DNA of 64,000 nucleotides from JANQPX01 sp965222015 (GTDB taxonomy: Bacteria > Pseudomonadota > Alphaproteobacteria > Geminicoccales > Geminicoccaceae): the NCBI GenBank assembly GCA_965222015.1, contig CBDCTL010000024.1, positions 930,001 through 994,000 of the forward strand, in the 5' to 3' direction. Shown here piece by piece: positions 54,564-62,965 of this stretch (its first letter is position 1; each line of letters begins with the position of its first letter). A program made the position numbers and the translations under genes. The notes beneath the pieces were generated by a model. The model was not told the DNA's origin. It did not search any database and saw nothing but the letters and a program-made list of their open reading frames with translations.

Positions 54564-54902
54564 TTACTCCTCGGGTGCGATCAGGCAGAGGCCGTCGTCG
54601 AACGGCAGAAGAAAGATGTCGGGACCGTTGCCGTCCTGCTGCTTGAAGGCCACGGCACCTTTTCGCGTCACCGCCTTGACGGCGAGGCCCTTGAGACCGT
54701 CGCGCTGGATGATGCGGCGCCCTTCCTGCCAGCATTCGAGCGCCACCGGTTCATCGTGAATGACCGGGCTCTTGGGAGCGGGCGGTTGGTCCTTCGAGCC
54801 GACCACCTCGGCCTGGACCAGCGTGCCGCCGGTGAGGCCGACCGCGAGCAGGAGCGCCGCCGAAAGCATGCCGGACGGACGGTTCCAGACCGATCCTCTC
54901 AT
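54564..54902 (-). CDS. Small secreted protein, partner of the repeat protein
   Basis: A 112-residue exported protein (signal peptide about 8-31, L-V-Q-A-E). The mature part has two cysteines, in L-E-C-W-Q-E and G-L-C-L-I, which may pair, and a beta-rich core. No family is recognised. The ATG at 54902 overlaps the upstream stop (ATGA), so it is co-translated with the repeat protein. Confidence 0.65.
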   Translation of the reverse strand: MRGSVWNRPSGMLSAALLLAVGLTGGTLVQAEVVGSKDQPPAPKSPVIHDEPVALECWQEGRRIIQRDGLKGLAVKAVTRKGAVAFKQQDGNGPDIFLLPFDDGLCLIAPEE

Positions 54903-55330
54903 TGATCGCACTCCGGAATCTCGCCTTTCGATCCGATGATCACGCAGGACGCCTCGCCACGGCCGTTGCTGACATTGGTGATGTCGCCGGTGTCGACCAC
55001 GATTTCGCCCTCGGCCTTGGCACCCTTGTGCACCGAACCGATCGACGTGATCGCGGTCTCTCCGGGGCCGTCGGCGTAGTTGGTGACGCGGTCGGCGTCG
55101 ACATGGATCTTGAGGTCGCCATCGACCTTCACGCCGGAGCCGACGCTGCCGATCGACGTATGGGCCTTGGAGCCGCTGCCATGCGCGACGTTGCTCGCCC
55201 CTTTGACATTCGTGGAGCTGGTGACGCTGCCCGAGATACGCACGCCGCCGGTTTCCTGGGCGGATGCAGCTTGTATGCCCGCCAGGACCAGAAGGCTGGT
55301 CAAGACGGATGTCAGGCGACGATCGATCAT
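54899..55330 (-). CDS. Secreted protein with three beta-type repeats (fibre-like)
   Basis: A 143-residue exported protein (signal peptide about 1-24, A-S-A-Q). The mature part consists of about three imperfect repeats of 32-40 residues. Each has an N-[VY]-[AS]-x-G-x-G core, and the first two end in T-S-I-G-S-V (about residues 59-64 and 97-102), the third in V-I-I-G-S (about 130-134). The pattern suggests stacked beta strands, as in curlin-like or adhesin head proteins. It has a single disulfide-capable cysteine pair near the C-terminus. It is coupled to the next gene by a 4-bp overlap. Confidence 0.68.
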   Translation of the reverse strand: MIDRRLTSVLTSLLVLAGIQAASAQETGGVRISGSVTSSTNVKGASNVAHGSGSKAHTSIGSVGSGVKVDGDLKIHVDADRVTNYADGPGETAITSIGSVHKGAKAEGEIVVDTGDITNVSNGRGEASCVIIGSKGEIPECDQ

Positions 55331-55411
55331 GTCGGACTCCGATCCTTAAGGTTCGGCACGGTAAACGCGCTTCTGCAACGCTCCTTCGGGATAGGATCGA
55401 CGGCAGTCGAC

Positions 55412-56266
55412 TCAGGCCTGCCGTTTTATGTCCTCAGCTTGCCGGCGTTTGTAGAAAAATGCCATGAAATCCCGCGTGATCGCCTGTTCCAGACCGACGG
55501 CTTCCCTGGTGGGACAGAACAGGATGACCGTAAAGACCACTTTGGCCAACTCGTTGGTGGTGACGTAGATGCGCGGTTCGGGATTGGGCACGTCGACGCC
55601 GGAGCGCTTTTCGATCAAGGCATTGTAGCGATTGGCGACATCCTGAAAGGGTTCCATGTAGACCTGGATTCTGTTCAGGATCTCGTCCTTGGCGTCGACC
55701 ACGTTGATCTCGGGTTCGGTGTAGATCGAGAATTCGTGGAAGACGTAATTCTTGAGAAAATTCTGGTTCTTGACGTAGTGGGTCAGAAACACGCTGTTCG
55801 GCAGGATGACGGTCTTGCCGGTGAAGTCGTAGCGATTGTGCTTGCTGTCGATCTCGGCGACCGAGGTCGACAGCAGGTTGTGGTCGATGACCGCGCCGGT
55901 GATGCCGTTGACCTCGATCCAGTCACCGACGCGATAGGCGTGGGTGCCGGTGCGCAAGAGGGCGCCGCTGATGCAGAGAATCAGTTCCTTGGTCGCGATC
56001 ACGAAGGCGACGGCGAAGGCCGTGATCGAAAGCGCAAAGGTGTTGAGCTCCGGCAGCCAGACGAAGATCAGGCCGATCACCAGAAGCGTGACCGCACCGT
56101 TCTTGATGCGCGAGATCCAGCGCCGCTGCTCCTCGCTCGGGATGGCGTCGTCGCCGCGCGCGAGCCGCACCAGAAACCACCGGCCGAGCCCGATCGCGGT
56201 GATCAGAATGAGGCTGCTGACCAGACTGTTGGTGTGGAGATGGTCGATCAGGCCGTCGAAGTTCAT
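55412..56266 (-). CDS. MscS-family mechanosensitive channel, small type
   Basis: A 284-residue MscS-type channel with three N-terminal membrane helices (about 13-33, 52-72, 78-100). The TM3-like pore segment includes L-C-I-S-G-A-L-L-R-T-G, followed by a beta domain (G-D-W-I-E-V-N-G-I-T-G). It probably releases osmolytes on hypo-osmotic shock. It is 29 bp after the larger channel gene on the same strand, suggesting an operon. Confidence 0.85.
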   Translation of the reverse strand: MNFDGLIDHLHTNSLVSSLILITAIGLGRWFLVRLARGDDAIPSEEQRRWISRIKNGAVTLLVIGLIFVWLPELNTFALSITAFAVAFVIATKELILCISGALLRTGTHAYRVGDWIEVNGITGAVIDHNLLSTSVAEIDSKHNRYDFTGKTVILPNSVFLTHYVKNQNFLKNYVFHEFSIYTEPEINVVDAKDEILNRIQVYMEPFQDVANRYNALIEKRSGVDVPNPEPRIYVTTNELAKVVFTVILFCPTREAVGLEQAITRDFMAFFYKRRQAEDIKRQA

Positions 56267-56295
56267 GTCGGCGTCTTGCCGCTCGGGGAAGGCTC

Positions 56296-58530
56296 TCAGG
56301 AGACCGCAGCGCTTCCGGACTGGCGGGCCAGGAGCCCCGCGAGCTGGGTGTGGCCGTCCTTGTCCGTGCCCATATAGACCGTCATGTGCGGGAAGGGAAT
56401 GTCGATGCCGCGCTCGTCGAACACTTCCTTCACGAGCTCATTGTAGGCACGGCCGATCGCCCATTGCCGCCCGGGCGCCGTTTTGATGCGGCCGCGCACG
56501 ACCACGGCGCTGTCGCCGAGCGCCTGGACGCCGAGAAGTTCCAGGTCATCCCGCAGGTCGTCCGCGAGCTCGGTCGCCTTCAGCCGGTCGAACGCAGCCT
56601 GCATCGCCTCCTTCGCCTCGGGAACGCTTTCCTTGTAGGCGATGCCGATGTCGGCGACGTGATAGGCGAAGCCGCGATTGAAATTGGAGACCTGATCGAC
56701 CGCGCTGAAGGGGATCAGGTGGTAGGTGCCGGAGACGTCCCGAATGCCGATCGAACGGACGCTCAAGCGCTCGACCGTGCCGGTGGTGCCCGCGACCGTC
56801 ACGACGTCGCCGGTATTGATCGCGTTCTCGAACTGGATGAAGACGCCGGTGATGATGTCCTGCACCAGCTTCTGCGCGCCGAAGCCGACCGCGAGGCCGA
56901 CGACGCCGGCGCCGGCGAGCAGCGGGCCGATGTCGATGCCGAGTTCCGAGAGCACGAGCATGACCGCGAGCACGGCGAGCGCGATGGTGATGGCGTTGCC
57001 GAACAGCGAGAGCAGCGTGCGCGCCCGTGCGCTGGCGACATGGCTGCCATTTCCGGACAGGCGGTATTCGATCCAGGACATCGCGGCCAGCCAGACGAGA
57101 TAGGCGAGCAGGATCACCAGCGCCACGGAGGCGAAGGCGCCGACCATCGATTCGCCGCCTTCGGAAGTGAGCCAGCCGCCGACGTCGACGATGCCCCAGG
57201 CGTCGACCACCGTCAGCACGACGGCGATCAGGACGATCAGCCTGATGACCTTGAGCAAGGTGGGCACGACGCGGTCGAGACGTCCTTTCAGCTGCGGCAT
57301 GCTCGACCGCAGCGAGGAGGGCAGCGGCACGCCCTTCCTGATGCTGCGGCCGATCAGCACGGTGAGGCCGACGCCGACCACGATCGCGAGCGCCGAACGC
57401 GCCGTCGCGCCGAGCACATAGGGCAGAACCGCGGCGGGGCGCGAGATCGCGATCACGAAGACGCCGATGACGTAGAGGGAGGCGAGCCAGGGCCAGATCC
57501 GATCGAGCAGGGCCAGCGCGCGCCCGGTGATGTCGTCCTCGTCGCCATGCGCGACGGCTTCCTCGGCGAGAAGCCTCTTCAGCTTCCAGATGCCGTGCAG
57601 AGCGAGGACCAGAGCGATGATCAGCGCGATCACGGTGATCGCGCGCCCGAAGGCATTGGAGATTCCGGCATTCGCGAGCGGCGCCGCCACCAGCGCGCCA
57701 TAGCCGACGATCGAGGCGATCGCCGCGCTGCGGCCATAGGCGAACCCCGCGGTGCGATCCTCGATCGGCAGGAAGCGAAGGGCGGCGAAACGGGGCGCGA
57801 TGCCGCCGCGAAGGGCCGTCTTGACCAGCTCGACCAGGAGAAAGGCGTTCAGGAACAGCGACTGATCGACGCCGATCCGCCCTGCTTCGCCGAACACGCC
57901 GAGCGCGATGCCGTAGCCGCAGCCATAGGCGATCAGAACGCTGACGGCATCGATCACGATGGAGGCGACGAGCCAGAGCACGCTGCCGACGAGGCCGTTC
58001 TTCGAGGCCTGGACGGCCATGCGCCCGAAGAGAGGGCGGAGCAGCATGCGAAGCACGAGCAGAACCAGGAAGGTCGACGCGATCACGCCGATCAACCCCT
58101 GGCTCGCTTCGATCGCCTTACCAAGATCGAGATCGCCGGAGCCGATCAGGTCGCGAATACCGAGCACGTCCTGCCAGATGCGGCCGAAGAGGGACGAGAC
58201 GTCCTCGGCGGCGGTCTGGGTAACGACCGCGACCTGACGGGCAATGGAGGTCGTCTTCGCAGTCTCGGCCGGCGCTTCGGACTCGCCGGCCAGCGCGTTC
58301 AGCTTGTCGACCAGCGCGGCGCGCGCCTGCTCGTCCTCCAGCACCTCGACCAGCGCCTTCAGCTTGTCGTCCGTGGTCGCGCCGGCTGTATCCTGCGCCC
58401 ACGGCGTCGCGGGCGTCCAAAGGAACAGCCAGGCGAGGAGGGGCAGAGCCAGCCAGCCGCCCACGCGCCATCCTTTCCAGCCGTCCACGGAACATGTCAT
58501 CATTCGAACCCTCGCGCGAAAAATGCCCAT
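56296..58530 (-). CDS. MscS-family mechanosensitive channel, large type
   Basis: A 744-residue channel with a signal peptide or first membrane segment (about 25-45), a short periplasmic helical region, about ten membrane helices and a C-terminal MscS core (about 510-740). That core has the pore segment G-A-G-V-V-G-L-A-V-G-F-G-A-Q and the beta-domain G-T-V-E-R-L-S-V-R. The large size and extra helices resemble YbiO-like members. ATG 58530 is used; ATG 58503 with GAGGG upstream is an alternative. Confidence 0.87.
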   Translation of the reverse strand: MGIFRARVRMMTCSVDGWKGWRVGGWLALPLLAWLFLWTPATPWAQDTAGATTDDKLKALVEVLEDEQARAALVDKLNALAGESEAPAETAKTTSIARQVAVVTQTAAEDVSSLFGRIWQDVLGIRDLIGSGDLDLGKAIEASQGLIGVIASTFLVLLVLRMLLRPLFGRMAVQASKNGLVGSVLWLVASIVIDAVSVLIAYGCGYGIALGVFGEAGRIGVDQSLFLNAFLLVELVKTALRGGIAPRFAALRFLPIEDRTAGFAYGRSAAIASIVGYGALVAAPLANAGISNAFGRAITVIALIIALVLALHGIWKLKRLLAEEAVAHGDEDDITGRALALLDRIWPWLASLYVIGVFVIAISRPAAVLPYVLGATARSALAIVVGVGLTVLIGRSIRKGVPLPSSLRSSMPQLKGRLDRVVPTLLKVIRLIVLIAVVLTVVDAWGIVDVGGWLTSEGGESMVGAFASVALVILLAYLVWLAAMSWIEYRLSGNGSHVASARARTLLSLFGNAITIALAVLAVMLVLSELGIDIGPLLAGAGVVGLAVGFGAQKLVQDIITGVFIQFENAINTGDVVTVAGTTGTVERLSVRSIGIRDVSGTYHLIPFSAVDQVSNFNRGFAYHVADIGIAYKESVPEAKEAMQAAFDRLKATELADDLRDDLELLGVQALGDSAVVVRGRIKTAPGRQWAIGRAYNELVKEVFDERGIDIPFPHMTVYMGTDKDGHTQLAGLLARQSGSAAVS

Positions 58531-58641
58531 GGGATTGACACTCCACGTCGCTCATTTGCTGGTTGAATAAACGAGTGCCGACACCTGTGCAATTCTTCAA
58601 GGAGATGCCGTTACGGCCGTGGGACGTCGCCGCTCGGCAGC

Positions 58642-59814
58642 TCAGGTCGTCGGGCGACTCCGTCTCGTCGCGACCGATCTTACGAGTTCCGCGACCAGTC
58701 CGGCGACGAGACCGGCGGCAATGTTGACGAGAAGGCTGACCAGGGCGGTGAGCGCGATCACCAGGAGGCAGACCTTGCTGACCTGGAACAGCCGCGCCGG
58801 CTGCACGAGCTGAACACCGGCGAAGGCAAGCAGGGCGGCGACCACCGGCAGCGGCACCAGCAGCAGCCAGTCGATCGCCTTCGCGCCGGCGAACAGGCCG
58901 AGCAGGAGGCAGGCGCCGCCGAAGACGACGGGGGCGAGACCGGTTCTGGCGCCCTGGTGATACTGGGCCGCGAGCCCCCCGGCGCCGTGGCACATCGGCA
59001 TGGCCCCGATCGGCGCGAGCGCCAGGTTGAGCGCGCCCGAGGACAGAGCCAGACGTCGTGCGGACGCGCGATCACCGGCTTTCGGAAAGTACTCCGCGGC
59101 CAGAACCGAGGTGAGGAGCACGGCGTTGGCGACGGTCAGAGCGAGCTGCGGCCAGAACACGGTCTCCGCGGCCAGGGCGATGCCGTTCCAGCTCGGAAAG
59201 GCGATCGCGGGCAGGTCCAGCGTGATTGATGCGCTCGGCAGAGCGCCGCCCGAAAAGCCGGACCAGGCGACGCCGGCGACGAGCAGCGCCAGACAAGCCG
59301 AGGTGCGAAACGGCGTCGCCTGCAGCAGGATCAGGAGTGCGAAGGCGGCGAGGCCGAGCGCGACCGCGTCGCCCGCGAGGCCGGCGCTCGCGATCAGAAG
59401 GTGCAGGCCGAGGCCGAGCTGGATGCCGATCAGGACCGTTCTCGGCACCAGACGGTGCATGCGGTCGATCAGACCCGATGCGCCGAGGATCAGAAGGGCG
59501 AGGCCGAGCATCAGCCCGGCTGCGGCCATCGCATCAGCACCGAGCCCGCCCGCGATCGCCAGCGCCGCCACCGCCTTCATCGGCTGCACCGGCACTGGCA
59601 GGCGATAGACGAGACCGGTCGCGATCGCGAACAGGCCGAAGCCCACAAGGAGGCCGGTCGGATCGAAGCTGCCGACGATCAAAATCCCGATCACCAGGGG
59701 CAAAAAGGTGCCGAGATCGGCGAACGCGCCCGAAAGATCACCGATCCAGGCCGCCCCGCCGCGGCCGGCGTCACCGTGCGCTCCAGTCTTGCTATGGCGG
59801 TCAAACATCCGCAT
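58642..59814 (-). CDS. MOT1-type molybdate transporter
   Basis: A 390-residue membrane protein with about 10-12 helices. Two MOT1 signature motifs are visible: G-A-F-A-D-L-G-T-F-L-P-L near residue 29 and P-V-P-V-Q-P-M-K-A-V-A near 74. The second-half motif P-M-C-H-G-A-G-G-L is near residue 273. MOT1 proteins take up molybdate with high affinity. It is divergent from the tungstate-type ABC genes, 56 bp away, pointing to a Mo/W uptake locus. Confidence 0.85.
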   Translation of the reverse strand: MRMFDRHSKTGAHGDAGRGGAAWIGDLSGAFADLGTFLPLVIGILIVGSFDPTGLLVGFGLFAIATGLVYRLPVPVQPMKAVAALAIAGGLGADAMAAAGLMLGLALLILGASGLIDRMHRLVPRTVLIGIQLGLGLHLLIASAGLAGDAVALGLAAFALLILLQATPFRTSACLALLVAGVAWSGFSGGALPSASITLDLPAIAFPSWNGIALAAETVFWPQLALTVANAVLLTSVLAAEYFPKAGDRASARRLALSSGALNLALAPIGAMPMCHGAGGLAAQYHQGARTGLAPVVFGGACLLLGLFAGAKAIDWLLLVPLPVVAALLAFAGVQLVQPARLFQVSKVCLLVIALTALVSLLVNIAAGLVAGLVAELVRSVATRRSRPTT

Positions 59815-59870
59815 GATTTGCGCTGATCGCGCCCCGAAAAAGGGCCAACATCTAGCCCGACAGGTCGATT

Positions 59871-60578
59871 GTGCAGGATTTCAGCGAGGCTGTCAGCTTG
59901 GCGGTGATGCTGGTGGTGTCCCTGGATGCCGACCTGATGGAGATCATCGGCCTGTCGCTTCGGGTCAGCCTGACAGCGCTGGCGGTCGCCTGCCTGATCG
60001 GCTTTCCGCTCGGCGCGCTGGTCGCCACCAGCCGCTTTCCCGGCCGCTCCGCTCTCCTTCTCCTGATGAACGCGCTGATGGGCCTGCCGCCGGTGGTGGT
60101 CGGGCTGATCGTCTATCTGCACCTTTCCAATGTCGGGCCGCTCGGCTGGCTGCAGCTCCTCTATACGCCGACCGCCATGATCATCGCCCAGACGATCCTG
60201 ATCGCGCCGATCGTCGCAGCACTTTCGCGGCAGGTGCTGGAGGATCTGCACGAGGAATATGCCGAGCAGTTCCGTTCACTCTCGGTGCCGCGGGGGCAGG
60301 CGATCCGGGCGCTGATCTGGGATGCGCGCTACAGCCTCCTGACCGTGGCCCTGGCCGGCTTCGGCCGGGCGATCGCCGAGGTGGGCGCCGTGATCATCGT
60401 CGGCGGCAATATCGACCATCTGACCCGCGTCATGACCACCGCGATCGCGCTCGAAACCTCCAAGGGCGACCTGCCGCTCGCGCTGGCGCTCGGCATCATC
60501 CTTCTAATCATCGCGCTCGCCGTGAACGCCCTGGTGATGGCGGCGCGCATGACCGCGGCGCGCCAGGCCTATGCGTAG
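59871..60578 (+). CDS. tupB: Tungstate-type ABC transporter permease (TupB)
   Basis: A 235-residue permease with about five helices and the ABC coupling motif E-V-G-A-V-I-I-V-G-G-N. The segment M-N-A-L-M-G-L-P-P-V-V-V-G-L is typical of TupB. It would pass tungstate (or molybdate) from a TupA binding protein. It starts at GTG 59871. No tupA is found within the window. The ATPase gene overlaps by 8 bp. Confidence 0.82.
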   Translation: MQDFSEAVSLAVMLVVSLDADLMEIIGLSLRVSLTALAVACLIGFPLGALVATSRFPGRSALLLLMNALMGLPPVVVGLIVYLHLSNVGPLGWLQLLYTPTAMIIAQTILIAPIVAALSRQVLEDLHEEYAEQFRSLSVPRGQAIRALIWDARYSLLTVALAGFGRAIAEVGAVIIVGGNIDHLTRVMTTAIALETSKGDLPLALALGIILLIIALAVNALVMAARMTAARQAYA

Positions 60579-61341
60579 CCACACGCTGCCCGGAACATCG
60601 GCGCCGATCGCGGTCGCGCCGGCCTCGAACGCTTTGTCCCTGCTGCCACTGGAGGTGCGCAATCTGACGCTGGAGCGTGACGGCCAGCGGCTGGTCGACG
60701 GCGTCGACCTCACGCTCGGCGGTATCGGGCTGACCGTGGTCATGGGGCCGAACGGCGCCGGCAAGAGCCTGCTGCTGCGCCTGCTGCACGGCCTGCTGGT
60801 GCCTAGCGCCGGCGAGGTCCACTGGGGCGGCGCGCCCATGGGACCGGCGGCGCGCGCCCGGCAGGCGATGGTGTTTCAGCGCCCGGTGCTGCTCCGCCGC
60901 TCGGTCGCCGCCAATATCGATTTCGCCCTTCGTCTGCGGGGAGAAACGTCGGCCGAACGGCGAGAAGCGCTTTTGGAGCGTGTCGGCCTTCTCCATCAGG
61001 CGAACCAGCCCGCCCGCCTGCTGTCCGGCGGCGAACAGCAGCGTCTGGCGCTGATCCGGGCGCTGGCGATGGAGCCGGAGGTGCTGTTTCTGGACGAGCC
61101 CACGGCCAGCCTCGATCCCGCCTCGGTTCTGACCATCGAAGAGGTGGTGCAGGGCTGCCGCCGCAATGGCGTCAAGGTAATCTTCGTGACCCACGATCTC
61201 GCGCAGGCGCGCCGGCTCGCGGACGAGGTGGTGTTTCTTCACCGCGGCCGCCTGCTCGAACATTCGCCGGCAGAGACATTCTTCGAAAGCCCGCGTTCGG
61301 AAGTGGCGAGCGCCTATCTGGAAGGCCGGATCGTGGTCTGA
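60571..61341 (+). CDS. tupC: Tungstate-type ABC transporter ATP-binding protein (TupC)
   Basis: A 256-residue ABC ATPase: Walker A G-P-N-G-A-G-K-S, signature L-S-G-G-E-Q-Q-R-L-A, Walker B V-L-F-L-D-E-P-T, H-loop V-T-H-D-L. It pairs with TupB, whose gene overlaps it by 8 bp. A strong hairpin follows the stop. Confidence 0.85.
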   Translation: MRSHTLPGTSAPIAVAPASNALSLLPLEVRNLTLERDGQRLVDGVDLTLGGIGLTVVMGPNGAGKSLLLRLLHGLLVPSAGEVHWGGAPMGPAARARQAMVFQRPVLLRRSVAANIDFALRLRGETSAERREALLERVGLLHQANQPARLLSGGEQQRLALIRALAMEPEVLFLDEPTASLDPASVLTIEEVVQGCRRNGVKVIFVTHDLAQARRLADEVVFLHRGRLLEHSPAETFFESPRSEVASAYLEGRIVV

Positions 61342-61344
61342 TCG

Positions 61345-61364
61345 ACGGTGGCGACCGCCACCGT
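61345..61364. terminator. Terminator-like hairpin after tupC
   Basis: ACGGTGGC and GCCACCGT form a perfect 8-bp stem with a 4-nt loop, 3 bp after the stop, in the convergent gap with spt. There is no long T-run. Confidence 0.55.
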
Positions 61365-61385
61365 TCGGATCAGCTCACTGCAGTC

Positions 61386-62603
61386 TCAGCTCACCGCAGC
61401 CTGGGCCGGCGCCTCCAGGAGCCCGGTCTCGTAGCCGATCACCGTCAGCTTGTCGACGATCATGCTGAGCTGCTCCTTGGTGTGGGCGGCGCAGACGCTG
61501 CAACGGAGCAGGGCTTCGTTGGCGGGCGTCGCCGGCGGCAGCGCGAGATTGACGTAGACGCCGGCGGCCAGCAGCTCATGCCAGATGTGGATCGCCAGCT
61601 CCGGGCTCGGCAGGCGCACGGCGACGATCGGGCTTTTCTGCTCGCCGAGCAGAAAGCCCTGGCGCTCGAGGCCGTCATAGAAATGCCGGACGTTCTCCCA
61701 GAGCGTGGTCATGAGTTCCGGGCGCTGCTTGATGGTCTCGAGCGAGGCGCGCACCGAGGCGATCACGGACGGCGGAAGTGACGCCGTGAACATGTAGGGC
61801 CGGCAGGCGACACGCAGGATCTCGAAATCGGGCAGGCTGGACACGCAGAAGCCGCCGACCGCGCCCAGGCTCTTGCTGAAGGTGCCGACGATGAAGTCGA
61901 CGTCGTCCTCGACGTCGACCGCTTCCGCGAGGCCGCGGCCGGTCCTGCCGAGCACGCCGAAGCTATGCGCTTCGTCGACGATCAGATAGGCGCCGTGCCG
62001 CTTCTTGACTTCGACGATCTCACGGAGCGGCGCCTGGTCGCCGAGCATGGAGTAGATGCCCTCGACCACCACGATCTTGTTGCCGGGCTCCTTGGCGAGC
62101 CGCGCGAGCCTGCGGTCGAGATCCTTCGGATCGTTGTGCCGGAAGCGGATCACCGTCGCCTGACCCATCTTGCAGGCATCGTAAATGCTGGCGTGGCTGT
62201 CGGCGTCGATCAGGAGATAATCGTCCGGTCCGGCGACCGTCGAGATGATGCCGAGATTCGCCTGATAGCCGGTGGTGAAGACCATGCCGTGCTCACGGCC
62301 GAAAAAGCCGGCGAGCGCCTGCTCCAGCGCCCGGTGGCCGCCATAGTGGCCGTTCGCGATCGAGGAACCGGTGGTGCCGGTGCCCAGCGTCTCGAGCGCG
62401 GACACGGCGGCGCTGATGCAGCCGGCGTCGAAGGTGAGGCCGAGATAGTTGTTGGTGCCGGCGAGAAGGATGCGCTTCCTCTTGATCATCGCCTCGGTCG
62501 GCGACAGCACGCGATCGATGCGCACGCGGAAGGGGTCGGCGCCGATCTCCTTCACGGCCCGGTGTGACTTGGCCAGGTGTTCGAACCGCTTGAACAACGA
62601 CAT
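61386..62603 (-). CDS. spt: Serine palmitoyltransferase
   Basis: A 405-residue alpha-oxoamine synthase. The PLP lysine K244 is in G-T-F-S-K-S-L-G, the aspartate/histidine pair in V-D-E-A-H-S-F-G, and the stacking histidine H138 in D-A-D-S-H-A-S. It condenses L-serine with an acyl thioester to 3-ketosphinganine, the first step of sphingolipid synthesis. An acyl carrier protein gene 3 bp upstream and a CerR-like gene further upstream distinguish it from 2-amino-3-ketobutyrate CoA ligase or BioF. Confidence 0.9.
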   Translation of the reverse strand: MSLFKRFEHLAKSHRAVKEIGADPFRVRIDRVLSPTEAMIKRKRILLAGTNNYLGLTFDAGCISAAVSALETLGTGTTGSSIANGHYGGHRALEQALAGFFGREHGMVFTTGYQANLGIISTVAGPDDYLLIDADSHASIYDACKMGQATVIRFRHNDPKDLDRRLARLAKEPGNKIVVVEGIYSMLGDQAPLREIVEVKKRHGAYLIVDEAHSFGVLGRTGRGLAEAVDVEDDVDFIVGTFSKSLGAVGGFCVSSLPDFEILRVACRPYMFTASLPPSVIASVRASLETIKQRPELMTTLWENVRHFYDGLERQGFLLGEQKSPIVAVRLPSPELAIHIWHELLAAGVYVNLALPPATPANEALLRCSVCAAHTKEQLSMIVDKLTVIGYETGLLEAPAQAAVS

Positions 62604-62606
62604 AGC

Positions 62607-62849
62607 TCAGACTTCCTCCTTCAACCGACCTATGGTCTCGGCCAAATCGCCCACCGTTCTGATGTCGGGAATGAGATTCAACGGAATCGAAATATCCAGT
62701 GTCTCTTCGAGTTCCATGATGACATCCATGATCGCGAGCGAATCGAGATCCAGCTCGGCCGCGATGTCGGTTTCGACATCGATCTCCTTGCCGGTCTTGT
62801 CGACTTTCCGGAGCACGGCAATCACTTGATTAGCGAGATCTCGATCCAT
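62607..62849 (-). CDS. Acyl carrier protein partner of serine palmitoyltransferase
   Basis: An 80-residue acyl carrier protein with the phosphopantetheine serine S37 in D-L-D-S-L-A-I-M-D. In Caulobacter-type ceramide loci a dedicated ACP (AcpR) supplies the acyl group to Spt. The same order and a 3-bp gap support that role here. Confidence 0.9.
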   Translation of the reverse strand: MDRDLANQVIAVLRKVDKTGKEIDVETDIAAELDLDSLAIMDVIMELEETLDISIPLNLIPDIRTVGDLAETIGRLKEEV

Positions 62850-62947
62850 TCAGGACAGCTCGGACGCCTTTTCTCTATGTTCGATGGTCATCGGTCCTAG
62901 CGGAGCGGGACGTGACAGTGCAAGGAAACGTCTCTTAGTCGAAGTCA

Positions 62948-62965
62948 CAATTTGTTGCAATTTGT
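62948..62965. repeat. Two 10-bp-phased CAATTTGT repeats upstream of acp-spt
   Basis: CAATTTGT at 62948-62955 and 62958-62965, one helical turn apart, in an AT-rich patch straddling the 3' end of the ceramide reductase gene. It could be part of the acp-spt promoter. Confidence 0.35.

Noticed and set aside
53957..54646. 229-codon plus-strand frame across palindrome copy C
   Set aside because: Includes the inverted repeat and overlaps the secreted-protein gene on the other strand; composition is shadow-like.
56350..58566. 738-codon plus-strand open frame opposite the large MscS gene
   Set aside because: Antisense shadow, rich in Asp/His/Arg, no membrane helices or motifs.
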